A DNA stretch of 64,000 nucleotides from Clostridium cavendishii DSM 21758 (GCF_900141845.1 NZ_FQZB01000021.1:14570-78569); one strand, 5' to 3'; positions 1-9,515 are shown, numbered from the stretch's first letter. The notes: generated by a model from the letters alone, not told the origin. A program made the numbers and translations.

Positions 1-66
1 TTAACTAAATCAAAGATTTAGAATTTCACTTAAGTTCGAATAACCAAATTAAAAATTTGGATTATT
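1..66. repeat. Degenerate intergenic repeat, copy A
   Basis: Two small inverted repeats (CTAAATCAAAGATTTAG and CCAAATTAAAAATTTGG) flank a TTAAGTTCGAATAACC core. The core and second hairpin resemble the reverse complement of 19866-19910, and more weakly 1109-1140. It looks like a decayed copy of a dispersed intergenic repeat. It may extend left of the window. Confidence 0.45.
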
Positions 67-112
67 ACTTATAAGTAATAAATTATTTGTAATAGTATAA
101 TATAAAACGAAA

Positions 113-157
113 TTAACCTTGGAATGTAATTCTAAATATATTCCAAGGTTAATTTCG
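113..157. terminator. Long perfect hairpin, probable terminator
   Basis: An 18-bp perfect inverted repeat (arms beginning CGAAATTAACCTTGGAAT) encloses a loop of about 9-12 bases. The + strand exit is CTTTGTTATAA, so the U-tract is weak. It may terminate the dipeptidase gene arriving on the - strand, or a gene left of the window. Confidence 0.5.
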
Positions 158-286
158 CTTTGTTATAATTATTAGATGGTATTTAAGTAGAGAGAACATT
201 AATCATAATTTAATAAACAAATAGTAGTAACACTTATAAAAATTGCACAAAATATCATTAAAAGTTAATGCAATATACGGTGTATA

Positions 287-336
287 TGTGGATAAGTGTG
301 AATAAATGTGGATAAAATCTGTGGATATGTTGATAA
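287..336. promoter_or_regulatory. Cluster of four DnaA-box-like 9-mers
   Basis: TGTGGATAA (reverse complement of the DnaA box TTATCCACA) occurs perfectly at 287-295 and 307-315. It is followed by TGTGGATAT at 320-328 and TGTTGATAA at 328-336. All four have the same orientation within 50 bp, directly beyond the stop of the dipeptidase gene. No dnaA, dnaN or rpmH is visible here, so whether this is an origin or an accessory DnaA-binding locus cannot be decided. Confidence 0.65.
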
Positions 337-348
337 AGTGTATAATTA

Positions 349-1089
349 CTATCTTAAATTTTCAAGTTCCTCAAATGTAATATTCAATATAGGATAAGAA
401 TCAGCATCAGTATCATCATAATGCCACCATTCAGTTTCTATAGTATTAAAACCATGTTTTTTCATAATACTAGTTAATAAGTCCACATTTTTTCTTGCTT
501 CATCACTCATAGGTGCATTTCTATAAGCTTTTTCTGTGAAGGCATCAAAACCAGTAGGCATAATTAAGTTATTATTATTATTATCAACTAATGTTATATC
601 AACAGCAGCACCTCTATTATGTCTAGAACCAGCAGCATTAGGATTTGCTATAAAACGTGAATCACTTACAAAGCTCCAAAGATATTTTTGAACATCATAA
701 GGTCTATAAGCATCCCAAATTTTTATAGTATAACCTAGAGTTTTAAATTCTGCATTTGCTTCTTTTAGTTTTTTTGCCGTATTTTTTTGAAGAAGACATG
801 CGGAAAATGGATAGATTTTTGTATGAGTAAAATTATCAGTGGTCGCATATCTTAATTCTTTTATTATAGATGGATCTACATCAATAACATAAACTAAACC
901 AGATTTTGAAGTAGGAATCTTAACATATAAGCTTTCGTGATCTTTTATGTCAAATTTAGCTATATCTAATTTACTTTGATTAGGTGCAGAATTAGAAAAT
1001 ATTATAGAAATAAGAGCTCCTAATACTAATCCAGAGGCTATAATTAAAATAATAGCAATAAAATAAAGAGGTTTAGTAAGTCTTTTCAA
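349..1089 (-). CDS. VanX/DdpX-type D-alanyl-D-alanine dipeptidase, membrane anchored
   Basis: A 246-residue M15-family zinc peptidase predicted to cleave D-Ala-D-Ala. Residues 8-31 form one membrane segment or uncleaved signal, so the catalytic domain should sit outside the membrane. The zinc site is visible: SRHNRGAAVD with H157 and D164, then EWWH with catalytic E220 and H223. AYRP at 127-130 matches the family's conserved arginine. The start is TTG at 1087-1089, preceded by AAGGAGG at a 9-10 base spacing. There are no vanH, vanA or vanRS homologues nearby, so a role in peptidoglycan turnover is more likely than vancomycin resistance. A VanY-like D,D-carboxypeptidase activity cannot be excluded. 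The gene stands alone. Confidence 0.85.
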   Translation of the reverse strand: MKRLTKPLYFIAIILIIASGLVLGALISIIFSNSAPNQSKLDIAKFDIKDHESLYVKIPTSKSGLVYVIDVDPSIIKELRYATTDNFTHTKIYPFSACLLQKNTAKKLKEANAEFKTLGYTIKIWDAYRPYDVQKYLWSFVSDSRFIANPNAAGSRHNRGAAVDITLVDNNNNNLIMPTGFDAFTEKAYRNAPMSDEARKNVDLLTSIMKKHGFNTIETEWWHYDDTDADSYPILNITFEELENLR

Positions 1090-1108
1090 AATAAATTACC
1101 TCCTTCTT

Positions 1109-1310
1109 AAGTAAAAACCAAATCTAAGATCTGGGTATTTGAAATTAATAGACATTTTAAATGATTTATTTTAAGTCAAAACCTAAACCGTTGATTTAGT
1201 TATTTAAAAGTACTCCTTGAATGCTAAAGAATAGAAGGTTCCTTTAATGGAAGTTATTTTGTAAAAGTATTTCTACGAATGAGCATAAGTAGAAGTTTCA
1301 TTTTAAATGT
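1109..1310. repeat. Degenerate intergenic repeat, copy C with internal near-duplication
   Basis: The left end, CTTAAGTAAAAACCAAATC, resembles copy A. Further right, TTGAATGCTAAAGAATAGAAG (from 1218) and ACGAATGAGCATAAGTAGAAG (from 1275) are two diverged versions of one block, each followed by a GTTTC/GGTTCC and T-rich stretch. The same block occurs near 19904-19935. The region fills the gap between the divergent dipeptidase and helicase genes. The TCGAATAGTTCGA palindrome at about 1326-1338 lies between it and the helicase. Confidence 0.4.
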
Positions 1311-1365
1311 CTTATACTTATTATATCGAATAGTTCGAAAAAAAATCAAACTTTAAGAGGTAAAA

Positions 1366-3726
1366 ATGGTAAATGAAATTATTAAGATATCAGTCAGAAA
1401 CTTAATAGAGTTTATTCTTAGAAGTGGTGATATAGATAGCGAGTATAGGGGTGCTAATAGAGCGGTATTAGGAACTAAGGCACATCAAAAGTTACAAAAA
1501 GCTAATGAACAATCCTTTGATGATTATAGAAAGGAAGTTTATTTAAAATGTGAGCTAAGTTATGGGAAGTTAAATTTAATTATAGATGGAAGAGCTGATG
1601 GGATATTTAGAGAAGGAGACTTTTATATAGTTGAAGAGATAAAAAGTACTAATTCTAAATTAGATTTGATAGATGAAAATTATAATGAACTACATTTGGC
1701 TCAAGTGAAGTTTTATGCTTATATGTACTGTATAGAAAATAATATTAGAGATATAAAAATTCAACTTAGCTATTTTCAGCTAAGTACAGAAGAAGTTAAA
1801 AGCTTCAGACGTGAATACAATTTAGAAGAGTTACAAGAATTTGTGATGTATGTAGTTAAGCAGTATGAAAAATGGGCTAGTTATAAATCAGACTGGGTAG
1901 ATAAAAGAAATGAGTCAATAAAAGTTTTAGAGTTTCCGTACAAAAGTTATAGGCATAGACAAAGGGATCTAGCTGTAGCTGTTTATAACACTATAAAAAA
2001 TGAGGGAATAATATATGCAGAAGCACCTACAGGTATAGGAAAAACAATATCAACAACATTTCCAGCTATTAAATCAATTGGAGAAGGGTTAACTGATTGT
2101 ATTTTTTATTTAACATCAAAAACTATAACAAGGACTGTTGCAGAGGAAGCTTTTATTAAAATGAAAGCTAATGGTCTTAAAATTAAAAGCATAAGCTTAA
2201 CTGCTAAGGATAAAATCTGCTTTAATAACGAAAAGAGTTGTAATGCTGAAGAATGTGAATATGCTAAGGGATATTATGACAGGATAAATGATGTAGTATA
2301 TGAAATGATTAAGAAGGAGGATACCTTTTCTAGAGAGGTTATAGAGCAATATGCGCAAATGTATAGGGTGTGTCCTTTTGAATTATCATTGGATATTAGT
2401 TTGTTTTGTGATGCTGTTATTTGTGATTATAATTATGCTTTCGATCCAAGGGTAAATCTTAAAAGGTTTTTTCAGGAAACTGTGAAAGAGAATTATGTAT
2501 TTTTAGTGGATGAAAGCCATAATTTAGTGGATAGGGCTAGAGAGATGTATTCTTCTAGTTTATCGAAAAATAAAATTTTAAAAGTAAGAGGTATTGTTAA
2601 AGCAAAATCAAAGCTATTATATAAATATTTAAATAGTATAAATAGATTTTTTAATGATTATAAAGGGGAAGTTCAAGGTACTGGTGGGAATAGTTTAATT
2701 ATTAAAGAATCACCTACAGATATAATACCCCTTTTAAGAAATTTTTTAAGAGAAGCTGATGAATATTTAGTTAAAAATAAAGGAACGGAAGATTATGATT
2801 GTATCCTAGAATTATATTTTGATATAAATAATTTTATAAATATTTTTGAAATATATGATGAAGGATATTATACATATTTTACTTTTGAAAATGGAGATTT
2901 TATAGTTAAATTATTTTGTATAGAGCCTAGAAATCAGTTAGAAAAACTATACAAAAATGCGAGAGCTATAGCTATGTTTTCAGCGACCTTAACTCCTAAA
3001 AATTATTATATGGATATGTTAGGAAGAAAGGAAACGTTATATAGTTTAACTTTACAAAGTCCATTCCCTCAAGAAAATTTAAGTGTAAGTTTAGCTCCTA
3101 TAGCTACTAAATTTGTATTAAGGGATAAAACTAAAAGTATAATAAAGGAATATATATATGAGTTTATCAAAAATAGAAAAGGAAATTATATGGTGTTTTT
3201 TCCCTCTTATGCATATATGAAATCTATATATGATGGATTTAGGGGTGAGTATGTAGATATAGATATAATTATACAAAAAGAATCTATGAATGAAGATGAA
3301 CGTGAAGAATTTTTAAAAGAATTTGATGAGAATAATGTAAATACTAAAATAGCATTTTGTGTAATGGGAGGTGTATTTTCAGAGGGAATAGATCTTATAA
3401 GGGAGAAACTTATAGGAGCTATAATAGTAGGAGTTGCATTGCCACAGATATGTTTAGAAAGAGACCTTATTAAAAAGTATTATGATGACAAGGATTTAAG
3501 TGGTTATGATTATTCTTATACTTATCCTGGAATGACGAAAGTTTTACAGGCGGCAGGCAGGGTTATAAGAACAATGGAGGATAAAGGAGCAATATTATTA
3601 ATAGATAATAGATTTTATACTAAAAAGTATTTTAATATTATGCCACAAAATTGGAACCATATTAAGCTTATAAAGAATAAGGAACACCTAAATATCGTTT
3701 TAAAAGAATTTTGGAAAAATGTGTAG
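1366..3726 (+). CDS. Rad3/DinG-like Fe-S DNA helicase with N-terminal PD-(D/E)XK nuclease-like domain
   Basis: A 786-residue superfamily 2 helicase. The N-terminus carries PD-(D/E)XK landmarks: GTKAH at 36-40, D78, and E91-x-K93, an arrangement typical of Cas4/RecB-type nuclease domains. Walker A is APTGIGKT at 220-227. Four cysteines (285, 292, 297, 336) lie in the insertion where XPD/DinG helicases bind a 4Fe-4S cluster. Walker B is DESH at 382-385, and QAAGRVIR near residue 735 is motif VI. By family it should unwind DNA 5'-3', perhaps with nuclease action at branched or damaged substrates. SD AAGAGG precedes the ATG. The gene is monocistronic with a probable terminator downstream. Nuclease activity is inferred from motifs only. 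Confidence 0.85.
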   Translation: MVNEIIKISVRNLIEFILRSGDIDSEYRGANRAVLGTKAHQKLQKANEQSFDDYRKEVYLKCELSYGKLNLIIDGRADGIFREGDFYIVEEIKSTNSKLDLIDENYNELHLAQVKFYAYMYCIENNIRDIKIQLSYFQLSTEEVKSFRREYNLEELQEFVMYVVKQYEKWASYKSDWVDKRNESIKVLEFPYKSYRHRQRDLAVAVYNTIKNEGIIYAEAPTGIGKTISTTFPAIKSIGEGLTDCIFYLTSKTITRTVAEEAFIKMKANGLKIKSISLTAKDKICFNNEKSCNAEECEYAKGYYDRINDVVYEMIKKEDTFSREVIEQYAQMYRVCPFELSLDISLFCDAVICDYNYAFDPRVNLKRFFQETVKENYVFLVDESHNLVDRAREMYSSSLSKNKILKVRGIVKAKSKLLYKYLNSINRFFNDYKGEVQGTGGNSLIIKESPTDIIPLLRNFLREADEYLVKNKGTEDYDCILELYFDINNFINIFEIYDEGYYTYFTFENGDFIVKLFCIEPRNQLEKLYKNARAIAMFSATLTPKNYYMDMLGRKETLYSLTLQSPFPQENLSVSLAPIATKFVLRDKTKSIIKEYIYEFIKNRKGNYMVFFPSYAYMKSIYDGFRGEYVDIDIIIQKESMNEDEREEFLKEFDENNVNTKIAFCVMGGVFSEGIDLIREKLIGAIIVGVALPQICLERDLIKKYYDDKDLSGYDYSYTYPGMTKVLQAAGRVIRTMEDKGAILLIDNRFYTKKYFNIMPQNWNHIKLIKNKEHLNIVLKEFWKNV

Positions 3727-3762
3727 TATTTTATAGAAATAATTCAAAAAAAAGGATATAAT

Positions 3763-3803
3763 AAAAAGTATGTAATTATATAATATTATATGCTTTTTAT
3801 TTT
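3763..3803 (+). terminator. Probable terminator after the helicase gene
   Basis: AAAAAGTATGTAAT pairs with ATTATATGCTTTTT, with two G-U wobbles, and the T-rich end reads TTTTTATTTT. It lies between the helicase stop and the kinase start. Confidence 0.55.
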
Positions 3804-3820
3804 ACGTTTAGGGGGCTATC

Positions 3821-5833
3821 ATGGGTAATTTAATAAAAGGGGAAAAAAGAATAGAAGAAAGATATAGAATACTATTTGAAAATAGTATGGATTCAATTAT
3901 AATACATGAAGATTTTAAAAGTATTTATCTAAATAATAATACTATTAATATGTTCGGAATTAAAAAAAGTGATAATATTGTTGGCAGGAATATTCTAAGT
4001 TTTATACATCCCTATTATCGTGAAATTTTAAAAGAAAAAATAAAAGAGAGTCATGAGGAAGAGGGAGAAGTAGAAATTTTAAAAGAACAATTGATGAAAC
4101 CTAATGGAGAAATTATAGACGTTGAAATCAAAATGACATATATGAATTTAGAAGGACAAAAATATGATATATGGTTCATAAAGGATATAACAAAAAGTAA
4201 GAGTATTGATAAAAAATTAAAGAAAAGCGAAGATTATTTTAGAAAATTATTTAATAATGTAAATGATGCTATTTATTTAAATAAAATAGAAGTAGATGGA
4301 CTACCTTCAAAGTATATTGAGGTTAATGATGTTGCTTGTAAGCGAAGTGGATATAAAAGAGATGAGTTTTATAACTTGACAGTTTATGATACTAATCTTT
4401 CATTAAATCAAGAAAAGGTTAAAAAGCTAATAAAGATGCTTAATGAAAGAAATAACGTAATTTATGAGAGTATAGAAAAAACTAAGAATGGAAAATTTAT
4501 AGATGTTGAAATAAACAGTATGCTATTGATACTAGAAGAGGAAAAATATATATTAGCAATATCTAGAGATATCTCTGAAAGAAAGGCAAATGAAGTATTG
4601 GCTAAAAAAAGAGAAGATTCGTATAAACTTCTTATAGAAACTCTTCCTTATGGAGTGTATATATGGAGCGGGGCGCGTTTAACTTTTGCAAACAAAGTAG
4701 GATTAGATTATTTAGGCGCTAAAGATTTATTAGAAGTAAAAGATAAGGGGTATAGACATATAGTAGAGCCACATGAAGACTTTGCCGAAGAACATTATAA
4801 AGATATAAAGTTTGTGGAGAAGAATGGCTATATGCCGCTTAAGGAAGGAAAATTCATAAGAAGAAAAGATAATAAGGTTCTAGACTTAGAAACAATAGTA
4901 ACAAAATATGGTTATGAAGAAGGCGAGAAAACTTATCTTATAGTTGCGAGAGATATAAGTGATAGAAAAAAAGCAGAAAGTTTAGAACGGGATATGGGTG
5001 AAAAAATAAGAATGCTAAAAGAAATTTCTGAATATGAAAAAATGAGAACAGAATTTTTTGCTAATATATCACATGAATTAAGAACTCCTGTTAATGTTAT
5101 ATTTAGTGCATTGCAGCTTATTAATAGTAATATTGAAACTTTTGATGATTTGGGTGAGAATATTGAAAAATATAAGAGACATATTAATACTATGAAACAA
5201 AATTGCTTTAGGCTAGTAAGGCTTATTAATAATTTAATAGATGTAACAAAAATAGATTCTGGATACTTTAGTATAAACCTAGTAAATGCAGATATAGTAA
5301 GTGTAGTAGAGAATATTACACAATCGGTAGCAGAATATATATCAAATAAAGGGATTGATCTTATATTCGATACCGAAATTGAAGAAATGGTAATAGCTTG
5401 TGACCCTGATAAGATAGAGAGAATAATATTAAATCTTATATCTAATGCTGTTAAGTTTACAAAGTCAGGAGGAAGCTTATTTGTAACTATGAGTATAAGG
5501 AATGGTAATGTATTAATATCAGTTAAGGATACTGGAATAGGTATACCAAAAGAAAAACAAGCCGTAATATTTGAAAGATTTGTGCAACTTGATAAGTCAC
5601 TTACTAGAAGGAATGAAGGTAGTGGTATAGGTTTATCACTTGTTAAATCATTGGTAGAAATGCATAATGGTAAGGTAAGTATTAAAAGTGAGGAAAATAA
5701 GGGAAGCGAATTTATTATAGAACTACCAATAGTTAGGTTGGAAAATCGGGAAAATGATATATTTCAAGCGGATTATAGAATACAAGATAATGTGGAAAAA
5801 ATAAATATAGAGTTTTCAGATATTTATTTTTAG
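3821..5833 (+). CDS. Cytoplasmic multi-PAS sensor histidine kinase (orphan)
   Basis: A 670-residue kinase with no membrane segment. Three PAS modules lie at roughly 12-130, 135-255 and 262-382. A HisKA dimerisation domain follows with FANISHELRTP (phospho-acceptor H418), then a HATPase domain with N box NLISNAVKF, G1 DTGIGIP and G2 GSGIGLSLV. No response regulator is adjacent. Orphan PAS kinases in clostridia commonly phosphorylate Spo0A directly; that role here is inference. The ligand is unknown, and the three PAS domains suggest internal redox or metabolite sensing. The SD is AGGGGG, nine bases before the ATG. Convergent with the aldose epimerase gene across a shared terminator. Confidence 0.88.
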   Translation: MGNLIKGEKRIEERYRILFENSMDSIIIHEDFKSIYLNNNTINMFGIKKSDNIVGRNILSFIHPYYREILKEKIKESHEEEGEVEILKEQLMKPNGEIIDVEIKMTYMNLEGQKYDIWFIKDITKSKSIDKKLKKSEDYFRKLFNNVNDAIYLNKIEVDGLPSKYIEVNDVACKRSGYKRDEFYNLTVYDTNLSLNQEKVKKLIKMLNERNNVIYESIEKTKNGKFIDVEINSMLLILEEEKYILAISRDISERKANEVLAKKREDSYKLLIETLPYGVYIWSGARLTFANKVGLDYLGAKDLLEVKDKGYRHIVEPHEDFAEEHYKDIKFVEKNGYMPLKEGKFIRRKDNKVLDLETIVTKYGYEEGEKTYLIVARDISDRKKAESLERDMGEKIRMLKEISEYEKMRTEFFANISHELRTPVNVIFSALQLINSNIETFDDLGENIEKYKRHINTMKQNCFRLVRLINNLIDVTKIDSGYFSINLVNADIVSVVENITQSVAEYISNKGIDLIFDTEIEEMVIACDPDKIERIILNLISNAVKFTKSGGSLFVTMSIRNGNVLISVKDTGIGIPKEKQAVIFERFVQLDKSLTRRNEGSGIGLSLVKSLVEMHNGKVSIKSEENKGSEFIIELPIVRLENRENDIFQADYRIQDNVEKINIEFSDIYF

Positions 5834-5837
5834 AAAT

Positions 5838-5872
5838 ACTCCCATAAATTTATGATTTATGGGAGTTAATTA
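5838..5872. terminator. Bidirectional terminator
   Basis: ACTCCCATAAAT and ATTTATGGGAGT form a perfect stem at 5838-5866 between the convergent kinase and aldose epimerase genes, with AT-rich exits on both strands. Confidence 0.8.
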
Positions 5873-5909
5873 TTTATAAAGTAAACTTACAATTGAAGTA
5901 CTTTATTTT

Positions 5910-6788
5910 TTATTCATGTATTGTTACATTGTAATCACATTTAAAGCTTTTATTAATATTTAATTTTATTATACCTGCTTTTTCTTTGAAATCAGCATTA
6001 AAATCCACAAAATCAGCATGACCAAACCAAGGTTCTATACATACAAAAGGAGCTCCTGTTGGTTTAGACCAAAGTCCTAAATGAGGAAAATTCTTAAAAT
6101 TGAATTCTACATATTTATTATGATTTTTAGATTTTAAATTTATTATACGAGAATTTAAATCATAAAAAACTAAAGCATCATTTTTAAAAACTTCTGAAGT
6201 TAAAGGAATTATATTCTCATTATTTAAGTATGGAATTTCATTATGAGTGAAGTAACCTAAAGGTGATAATTCCATTATAGATTTAGTTTCTTTCTTTTCA
6301 AATTCAAAATAATAATCTTCAAAGTTTTCATTTTCTAAAATAGGACACATAAATGCTGGATGAGCACCTATTGAGAAATAAATTTCTTTATCATCTATAT
6401 TTATAACCTTATATTCAATATTGACAGTAGAATTTTGAAGAGTGTATGTTATTTCAAGAGAAAATTTAAAAGGATAAACCTTTAAAGTGTCTTTAGAATA
6501 ATTAAGTCTGAAACTTATACTAGATTCTGTTTCAGCTATTTTTTCAAAATTGGAAATTCTAGCAAGACCATGTTGAGGTAATTCATAAGTTGTTCCGTTA
6601 ACGGTATATTTATTATTAAGAACTTTGCCTACTATAGGAAACAGAATTGGAGAGTGATATTTCCAATATTCTGCATTACCATTCCATAAAAATTCGGTAT
6701 TAGTTTGTTTTCCTTGTATGCTATGAAGCTCTGCACCAGCATCACAAACTTCTAATTTTAATAATTCATTTTGTAAAATATAATTCAT
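5910..6788 (-). CDS. Aldose 1-epimerase family protein (LacX-like)
   Basis: A 292-residue galactose mutarotase-like beta-sandwich protein, expected to interconvert alpha and beta anomers of aldoses or act on a related phospho-sugar. Family landmarks are GAHPAFMCP (catalytic-type histidine), PQHGLAR and CIEPWFGHAD near the C-terminus. The frame is open three codons further (ATG at 6797), but the SD AAAGG overlaps that upstream ATG and is well spaced from the ATG at 6788, so 6788 is chosen. The length fits the LacX subgroup, whose substrate is poorly defined. It stands alone on the - strand; galE lies 1.2 kb away but is separated by yihY and terminators. Confidence 0.82.
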   Translation of the reverse strand: MNYILQNELLKLEVCDAGAELHSIQGKQTNTEFLWNGNAEYWKYHSPILFPIVGKVLNNKYTVNGTTYELPQHGLARISNFEKIAETESSISFRLNYSKDTLKVYPFKFSLEITYTLQNSTVNIEYKVINIDDKEIYFSIGAHPAFMCPILENENFEDYYFEFEKKETKSIMELSPLGYFTHNEIPYLNNENIIPLTSEVFKNDALVFYDLNSRIINLKSKNHNKYVEFNFKNFPHLGLWSKPTGAPFVCIEPWFGHADFVDFNADFKEKAGIIKLNINKSFKCDYNVTIHE

Positions 6789-6797
6789 ATTGACCAT

Positions 6798-7118
6798 CCT
6801 TTCATAAATGAGAATATATAAATAAAAATGTATTTAATTTTAAGGGTATTTCTAATAAAATAGTAATAGAAATTTCCTTATAAATCAATTATACCATTAC
6901 AAAAACTTATATTACAAAATTTACTGGTGTTATTTTTATTGAAAATATAAATACTATTTAGAGTGTTTATATAGTATTCATTTAATATATGGTTTAATAT
7001 GCTTTTTACAAATTAAATTTAGTATTACTTTATGTTTAGAAATTGTATTAATATAAATGTAAATTTTGAAATGCAACATGTATAATTAAAAAGTAATAAA
7101 AATAAAAGAGGAGGACAA
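6798..7118. other. Divergent promoter region, no gene seen
   Basis: About 320 AT-rich bases between the divergent epimerase and yihY genes. A TATAAT at 7081-7086 is a plausible -10 for yihY, but no convincing -35 accompanies it. TAATAGAAATTTCC near 6866-6880 weakly resembles the intergenic repeat block. No hairpin or open reading frame of note. Confidence 0.4.
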
Positions 7119-7955
7119 ATGAAAAAATTAACTTTAATTAAGATTAAAAAGTATATAAAGTTATCTAAGACTCTATATACAAAGATTTTAGAGGATGATA
7201 TTTTTGCTTTGGCAGCTCAATTATCGTACAATTTAATACTTGCTTTCTTCCCATTTCTAATTTTTTTATTAACATTAATAGGTTTTAGTAGTTTAGATAG
7301 TAACTCTGTACTTGAGCTATTGAAACCAGTAATACCGCACTCATCTTATTATTTAATTAAAGAAATTGTAGTAGAAGTGGTTGATGTTCAAAGAAGTGGT
7401 TTATTATGGTTTAGTATAGGATTATCTATATGGACTGCCGCATCAGGATTTAGTGCTGTTATAAACGGATTAAATAAGGCATATTCGGTTAAAGATAAAC
7501 GTTCCTTTATAAAGATAAGAATTATTTCAATAATATGTACTTTTATATTAGCAATACTTATTATTTTAACTTTATTTTTATTAGTTTTTGGAGATTTAAT
7601 AGGTCAGTACTTATTAAATACATTTCATTTTGATTTAGCTATACACTTTATTTGGAATGTGTTAAGAATAATAATAATAATATCTATGATGGTAATCACG
7701 TTTGTTGCTCTATATAACTATACTCCTAGTAAAAGACTTGGATGGCGTAAGGTCTTGCCGGGAGCAATAACCACAACAATAGGTTGGATAATAAGTTCAT
7801 ATGCATTTGCTTTTTATGTAAATAATTTTAGTAATTATTCAAGATTATATGGAAGCCTTGGGGCTGTTGTAGTATTAATGACTTGGATATTTATAACTTC
7901 TTTAATACTAATAGTTGGTGGAGAAATAAATGCAGTTTTAGCTAATAAAAATTAA
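7119..7955 (+). CDS. YihY/BrkB family integral membrane protein
   Basis: A 278-residue protein with about six hydrophobic segments, from residue 27 onward (ALAAQLSYNLILAFFPFLIF) to the C-terminus. Family features include the FALAAQLSYN start, an SIWTAASGFSAVINGLNKAY segment, a YTPSKRLGWRKVLPGA loop, and a final TWIFITSLILIVGGEINA helix. This family was once misannotated as RNase BN and its transport or envelope role is unsettled. SD GAGGAGG precedes the ATG. Monocistronic, closed by a strong terminator shared with galE. Confidence 0.9.
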   Translation: MKKLTLIKIKKYIKLSKTLYTKILEDDIFALAAQLSYNLILAFFPFLIFLLTLIGFSSLDSNSVLELLKPVIPHSSYYLIKEIVVEVVDVQRSGLLWFSIGLSIWTAASGFSAVINGLNKAYSVKDKRSFIKIRIISIICTFILAILIILTLFLLVFGDLIGQYLLNTFHFDLAIHFIWNVLRIIIIISMMVITFVALYNYTPSKRLGWRKVLPGAITTTIGWIISSYAFAFYVNNFSNYSRLYGSLGAVVVLMTWIFITSLILIVGGEINAVLANKN

Positions 7956-7989
7956 TGACTTCTAAAAAGAAGTCATTAATTTTTTATTT
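7952..7989. terminator. Bidirectional terminator
   Basis: TTAATGACTTCT and AGAAGTCATTAA form a perfect 12-bp stem followed by TTTTTTATTT on the + strand. It separates the convergent yihY and galE genes. Confidence 0.88.
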
Positions 7990-7996
7990 CTTATTT

Positions 7997-8977
7997 TTAA
8001 TAACCATTTGGATGATTGCTATGCCAATTCCAAGCAGTTTTTATTATTGTTTCTAAAGAGTCAAATTTAGGTTTCCAGCCAAGTTCAGCTATAGCTTTTT
8101 CAGAAGAAGCTATAAGTACAGCAGGATCACCAGCTCTTCTTGGTGCTACTTCAGCAGGGATTGGATGATTTGTAACTTTTCTTGCTACATCAACAACTTC
8201 TTTAACAGTAAACCCAGTACCATTTCCTAGGTTATAGATTCTACTTTCTCCACCATTTCTTAATCTTTTTAGGGCTAGAGAGTGTGCAGAGGCCAAATCA
8301 GATACGTGAATATAATCTCTTACACAAGTACCATCTTTAGTATCATAATCATCTCCAAACATCATTATCTTATCTCTTTTTCCAAGAGCAACTTGAAGAA
8401 TAAGAGGGATTAAGTGAGTTTCAGGTGAATGATCTTCGCCTATTTTACCATTTGTATGAGCACCAGCTGCATTAAAGTATCTTAAAGCAGTATACTTAAT
8501 GCCGTAACATTCGTCACACCATTTAAGAATTTTTTCGACTAAAAGTTTCGATTCTCCGTAGGCGTTAGTTGGTAAATTTTTATCCTCTTCTAAAATAGGA
8601 ATATTATCAGGTTCTCCATAAGTTGCGGCTGTAGAAGAGAATACTATGTATTTAACATTATGATCTTTCATTGCTTCAAGAAGACTTATTGTTCCAGATA
8701 CGTTATTATTAAAGTATTTTAGTGGGTTACTCATACTTTCACCAACCAAAGAATAAGCAGCAAAATCTATAACTGCATCTATTTTATTTTCGGTGAATAC
8801 TTTATCTAAAATAGCTCTATCCCTTAAATCTCCATTGTAAACTTTTCCGCCAAGAATTGCATCTTTGTGGCCCTTTTCAAAGTTGTCCAAAATAACTACT
8901 TCTTCGTTATTTTCTAAAAGTTCTGCTACCATGTGGCTACCTATATATCCAGCACCGCCACAAACTAAAATTGCCAT
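7997..8977 (-). CDS. galE: UDP-glucose 4-epimerase
   Basis: A 326-residue extended short-chain dehydrogenase that interconverts UDP-glucose and UDP-galactose with bound NAD+. The NAD-binding GGAGYIGSH is at residues 7-15. Catalytic serine/threonine and tyrosine-lysine elements appear as FSSTAATYG and YGESK (YxxxK). [11 protein letters not shown] and [10 protein letters not shown] are classic GalE signatures. Length is as usual for the family. SD AGG(T)AAT lies in the rightward leader (GGAGGTAATTTT before ATG). No other Leloir gene is adjacent. The product feeds galactosylated surface polymers or galactose use. Confidence 0.95.
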   Translation of the reverse strand: MAILVCGGAGYIGSHMVAELLENNEEVVILDNFEKGHKDAILGGKVYNGDLRDRAILDKVFTENKIDAVIDFAAYSLVGESMSNPLKYFNNNVSGTISLLEAMKDHNVKYIVFSSTAATYGEPDNIPILEEDKNLPTNAYGESKLLVEKILKWCDECYGIKYTALRYFNAAGAHTNGKIGEDHSPETHLIPLILQVALGKRDKIMMFGDDYDTKDGTCVRDYIHVSDLASAHSLALKRLRNGGESRIYNLGNGTGFTVKEVVDVARKVTNHPIPAEVAPRRAGDPAVLIASSEKAIAELGWKPKFDSLETIIKTAWNWHSNHPNGY

Positions 8978-9158
8978 AAAATTACCTCCATAAAATAAAT
9001 ATACAAGTACATTATAAACCTTTTCATTAATATAGACTATATAGTTTGTAAATTAATAAGAAATAAGAATTTTATTTACAAGATAATTTTAAATAAAATG
9101 AATAATATAGAAAAATGTGGTTAGAATTAACAATGAGTAATTTCAGGAGGTATTAATT

Positions 9159-9515
9159 ATGAATAAAATTGTTTTACTTGGAAAACTTATAAGAGACCCT
9201 GAACTAAAAGTATTAGATGATAGTGACAAGGTATACTCAAAGTTTATAATTGCAGTTGAAAGAAGTTTCAAATCAAGTGACGGAGAAAGAAAGTCTGACC
9301 TTATACCTGTAACTATATGGGGTAGGAAGGCAGAGGTTGTATGTAAATATCTTCATAAGGGTGATTTAATAAGCTTAAGTGGAAGACTTATGACTGGTAG
9401 CTACGAAGATAAGCTGGGGGAAAAGAAGTACATAGCTCAAGTAGTTGCTGAGGATTTTAGATTTGTAGGAAATAAGAGAAATGTACACCAAGATGGAGAA
9501 GTTAAAGTAGAATAG
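9159..9515 (+). CDS. ssb: Single-stranded DNA-binding protein, short tail-less form
   Basis: A 118-residue OB-fold protein: MNKIVLLGKLIRDPEL, FIIAVERSFKSSDGE, IPVTIWGRKAEVVCKYLHKG and the YEDKLGEKKY strand match bacterial SSB. It ends EVKVE shortly after the OB fold and lacks the glycine/proline linker and acidic DDxPF-type tip by which main SSBs recruit repair and replication proteins. It is also not next to rpsF and rpsR, where the replicative ssb normally sits. It is therefore probably an accessory SSB, though a housekeeping role cannot be excluded. SD AGGAGG precedes the ATG. Confidence 0.88.
   Translation: MNKIVLLGKLIRDPELKVLDDSDKVYSKFIIAVERSFKSSDGERKSDLIPVTIWGRKAEVVCKYLHKGDLISLSGRLMTGSYEDKLGEKKYIAQVVAEDFRFVGNKRNVHQDGEVKVE

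Noticed and set aside
349..1089. Vancomycin resistance gene vanX
   Set aside because: The zinc-site motifs fit, but no vanH, ligase or vanRS genes are nearby; a general D-Ala-D-Ala dipeptidase is the safer call.
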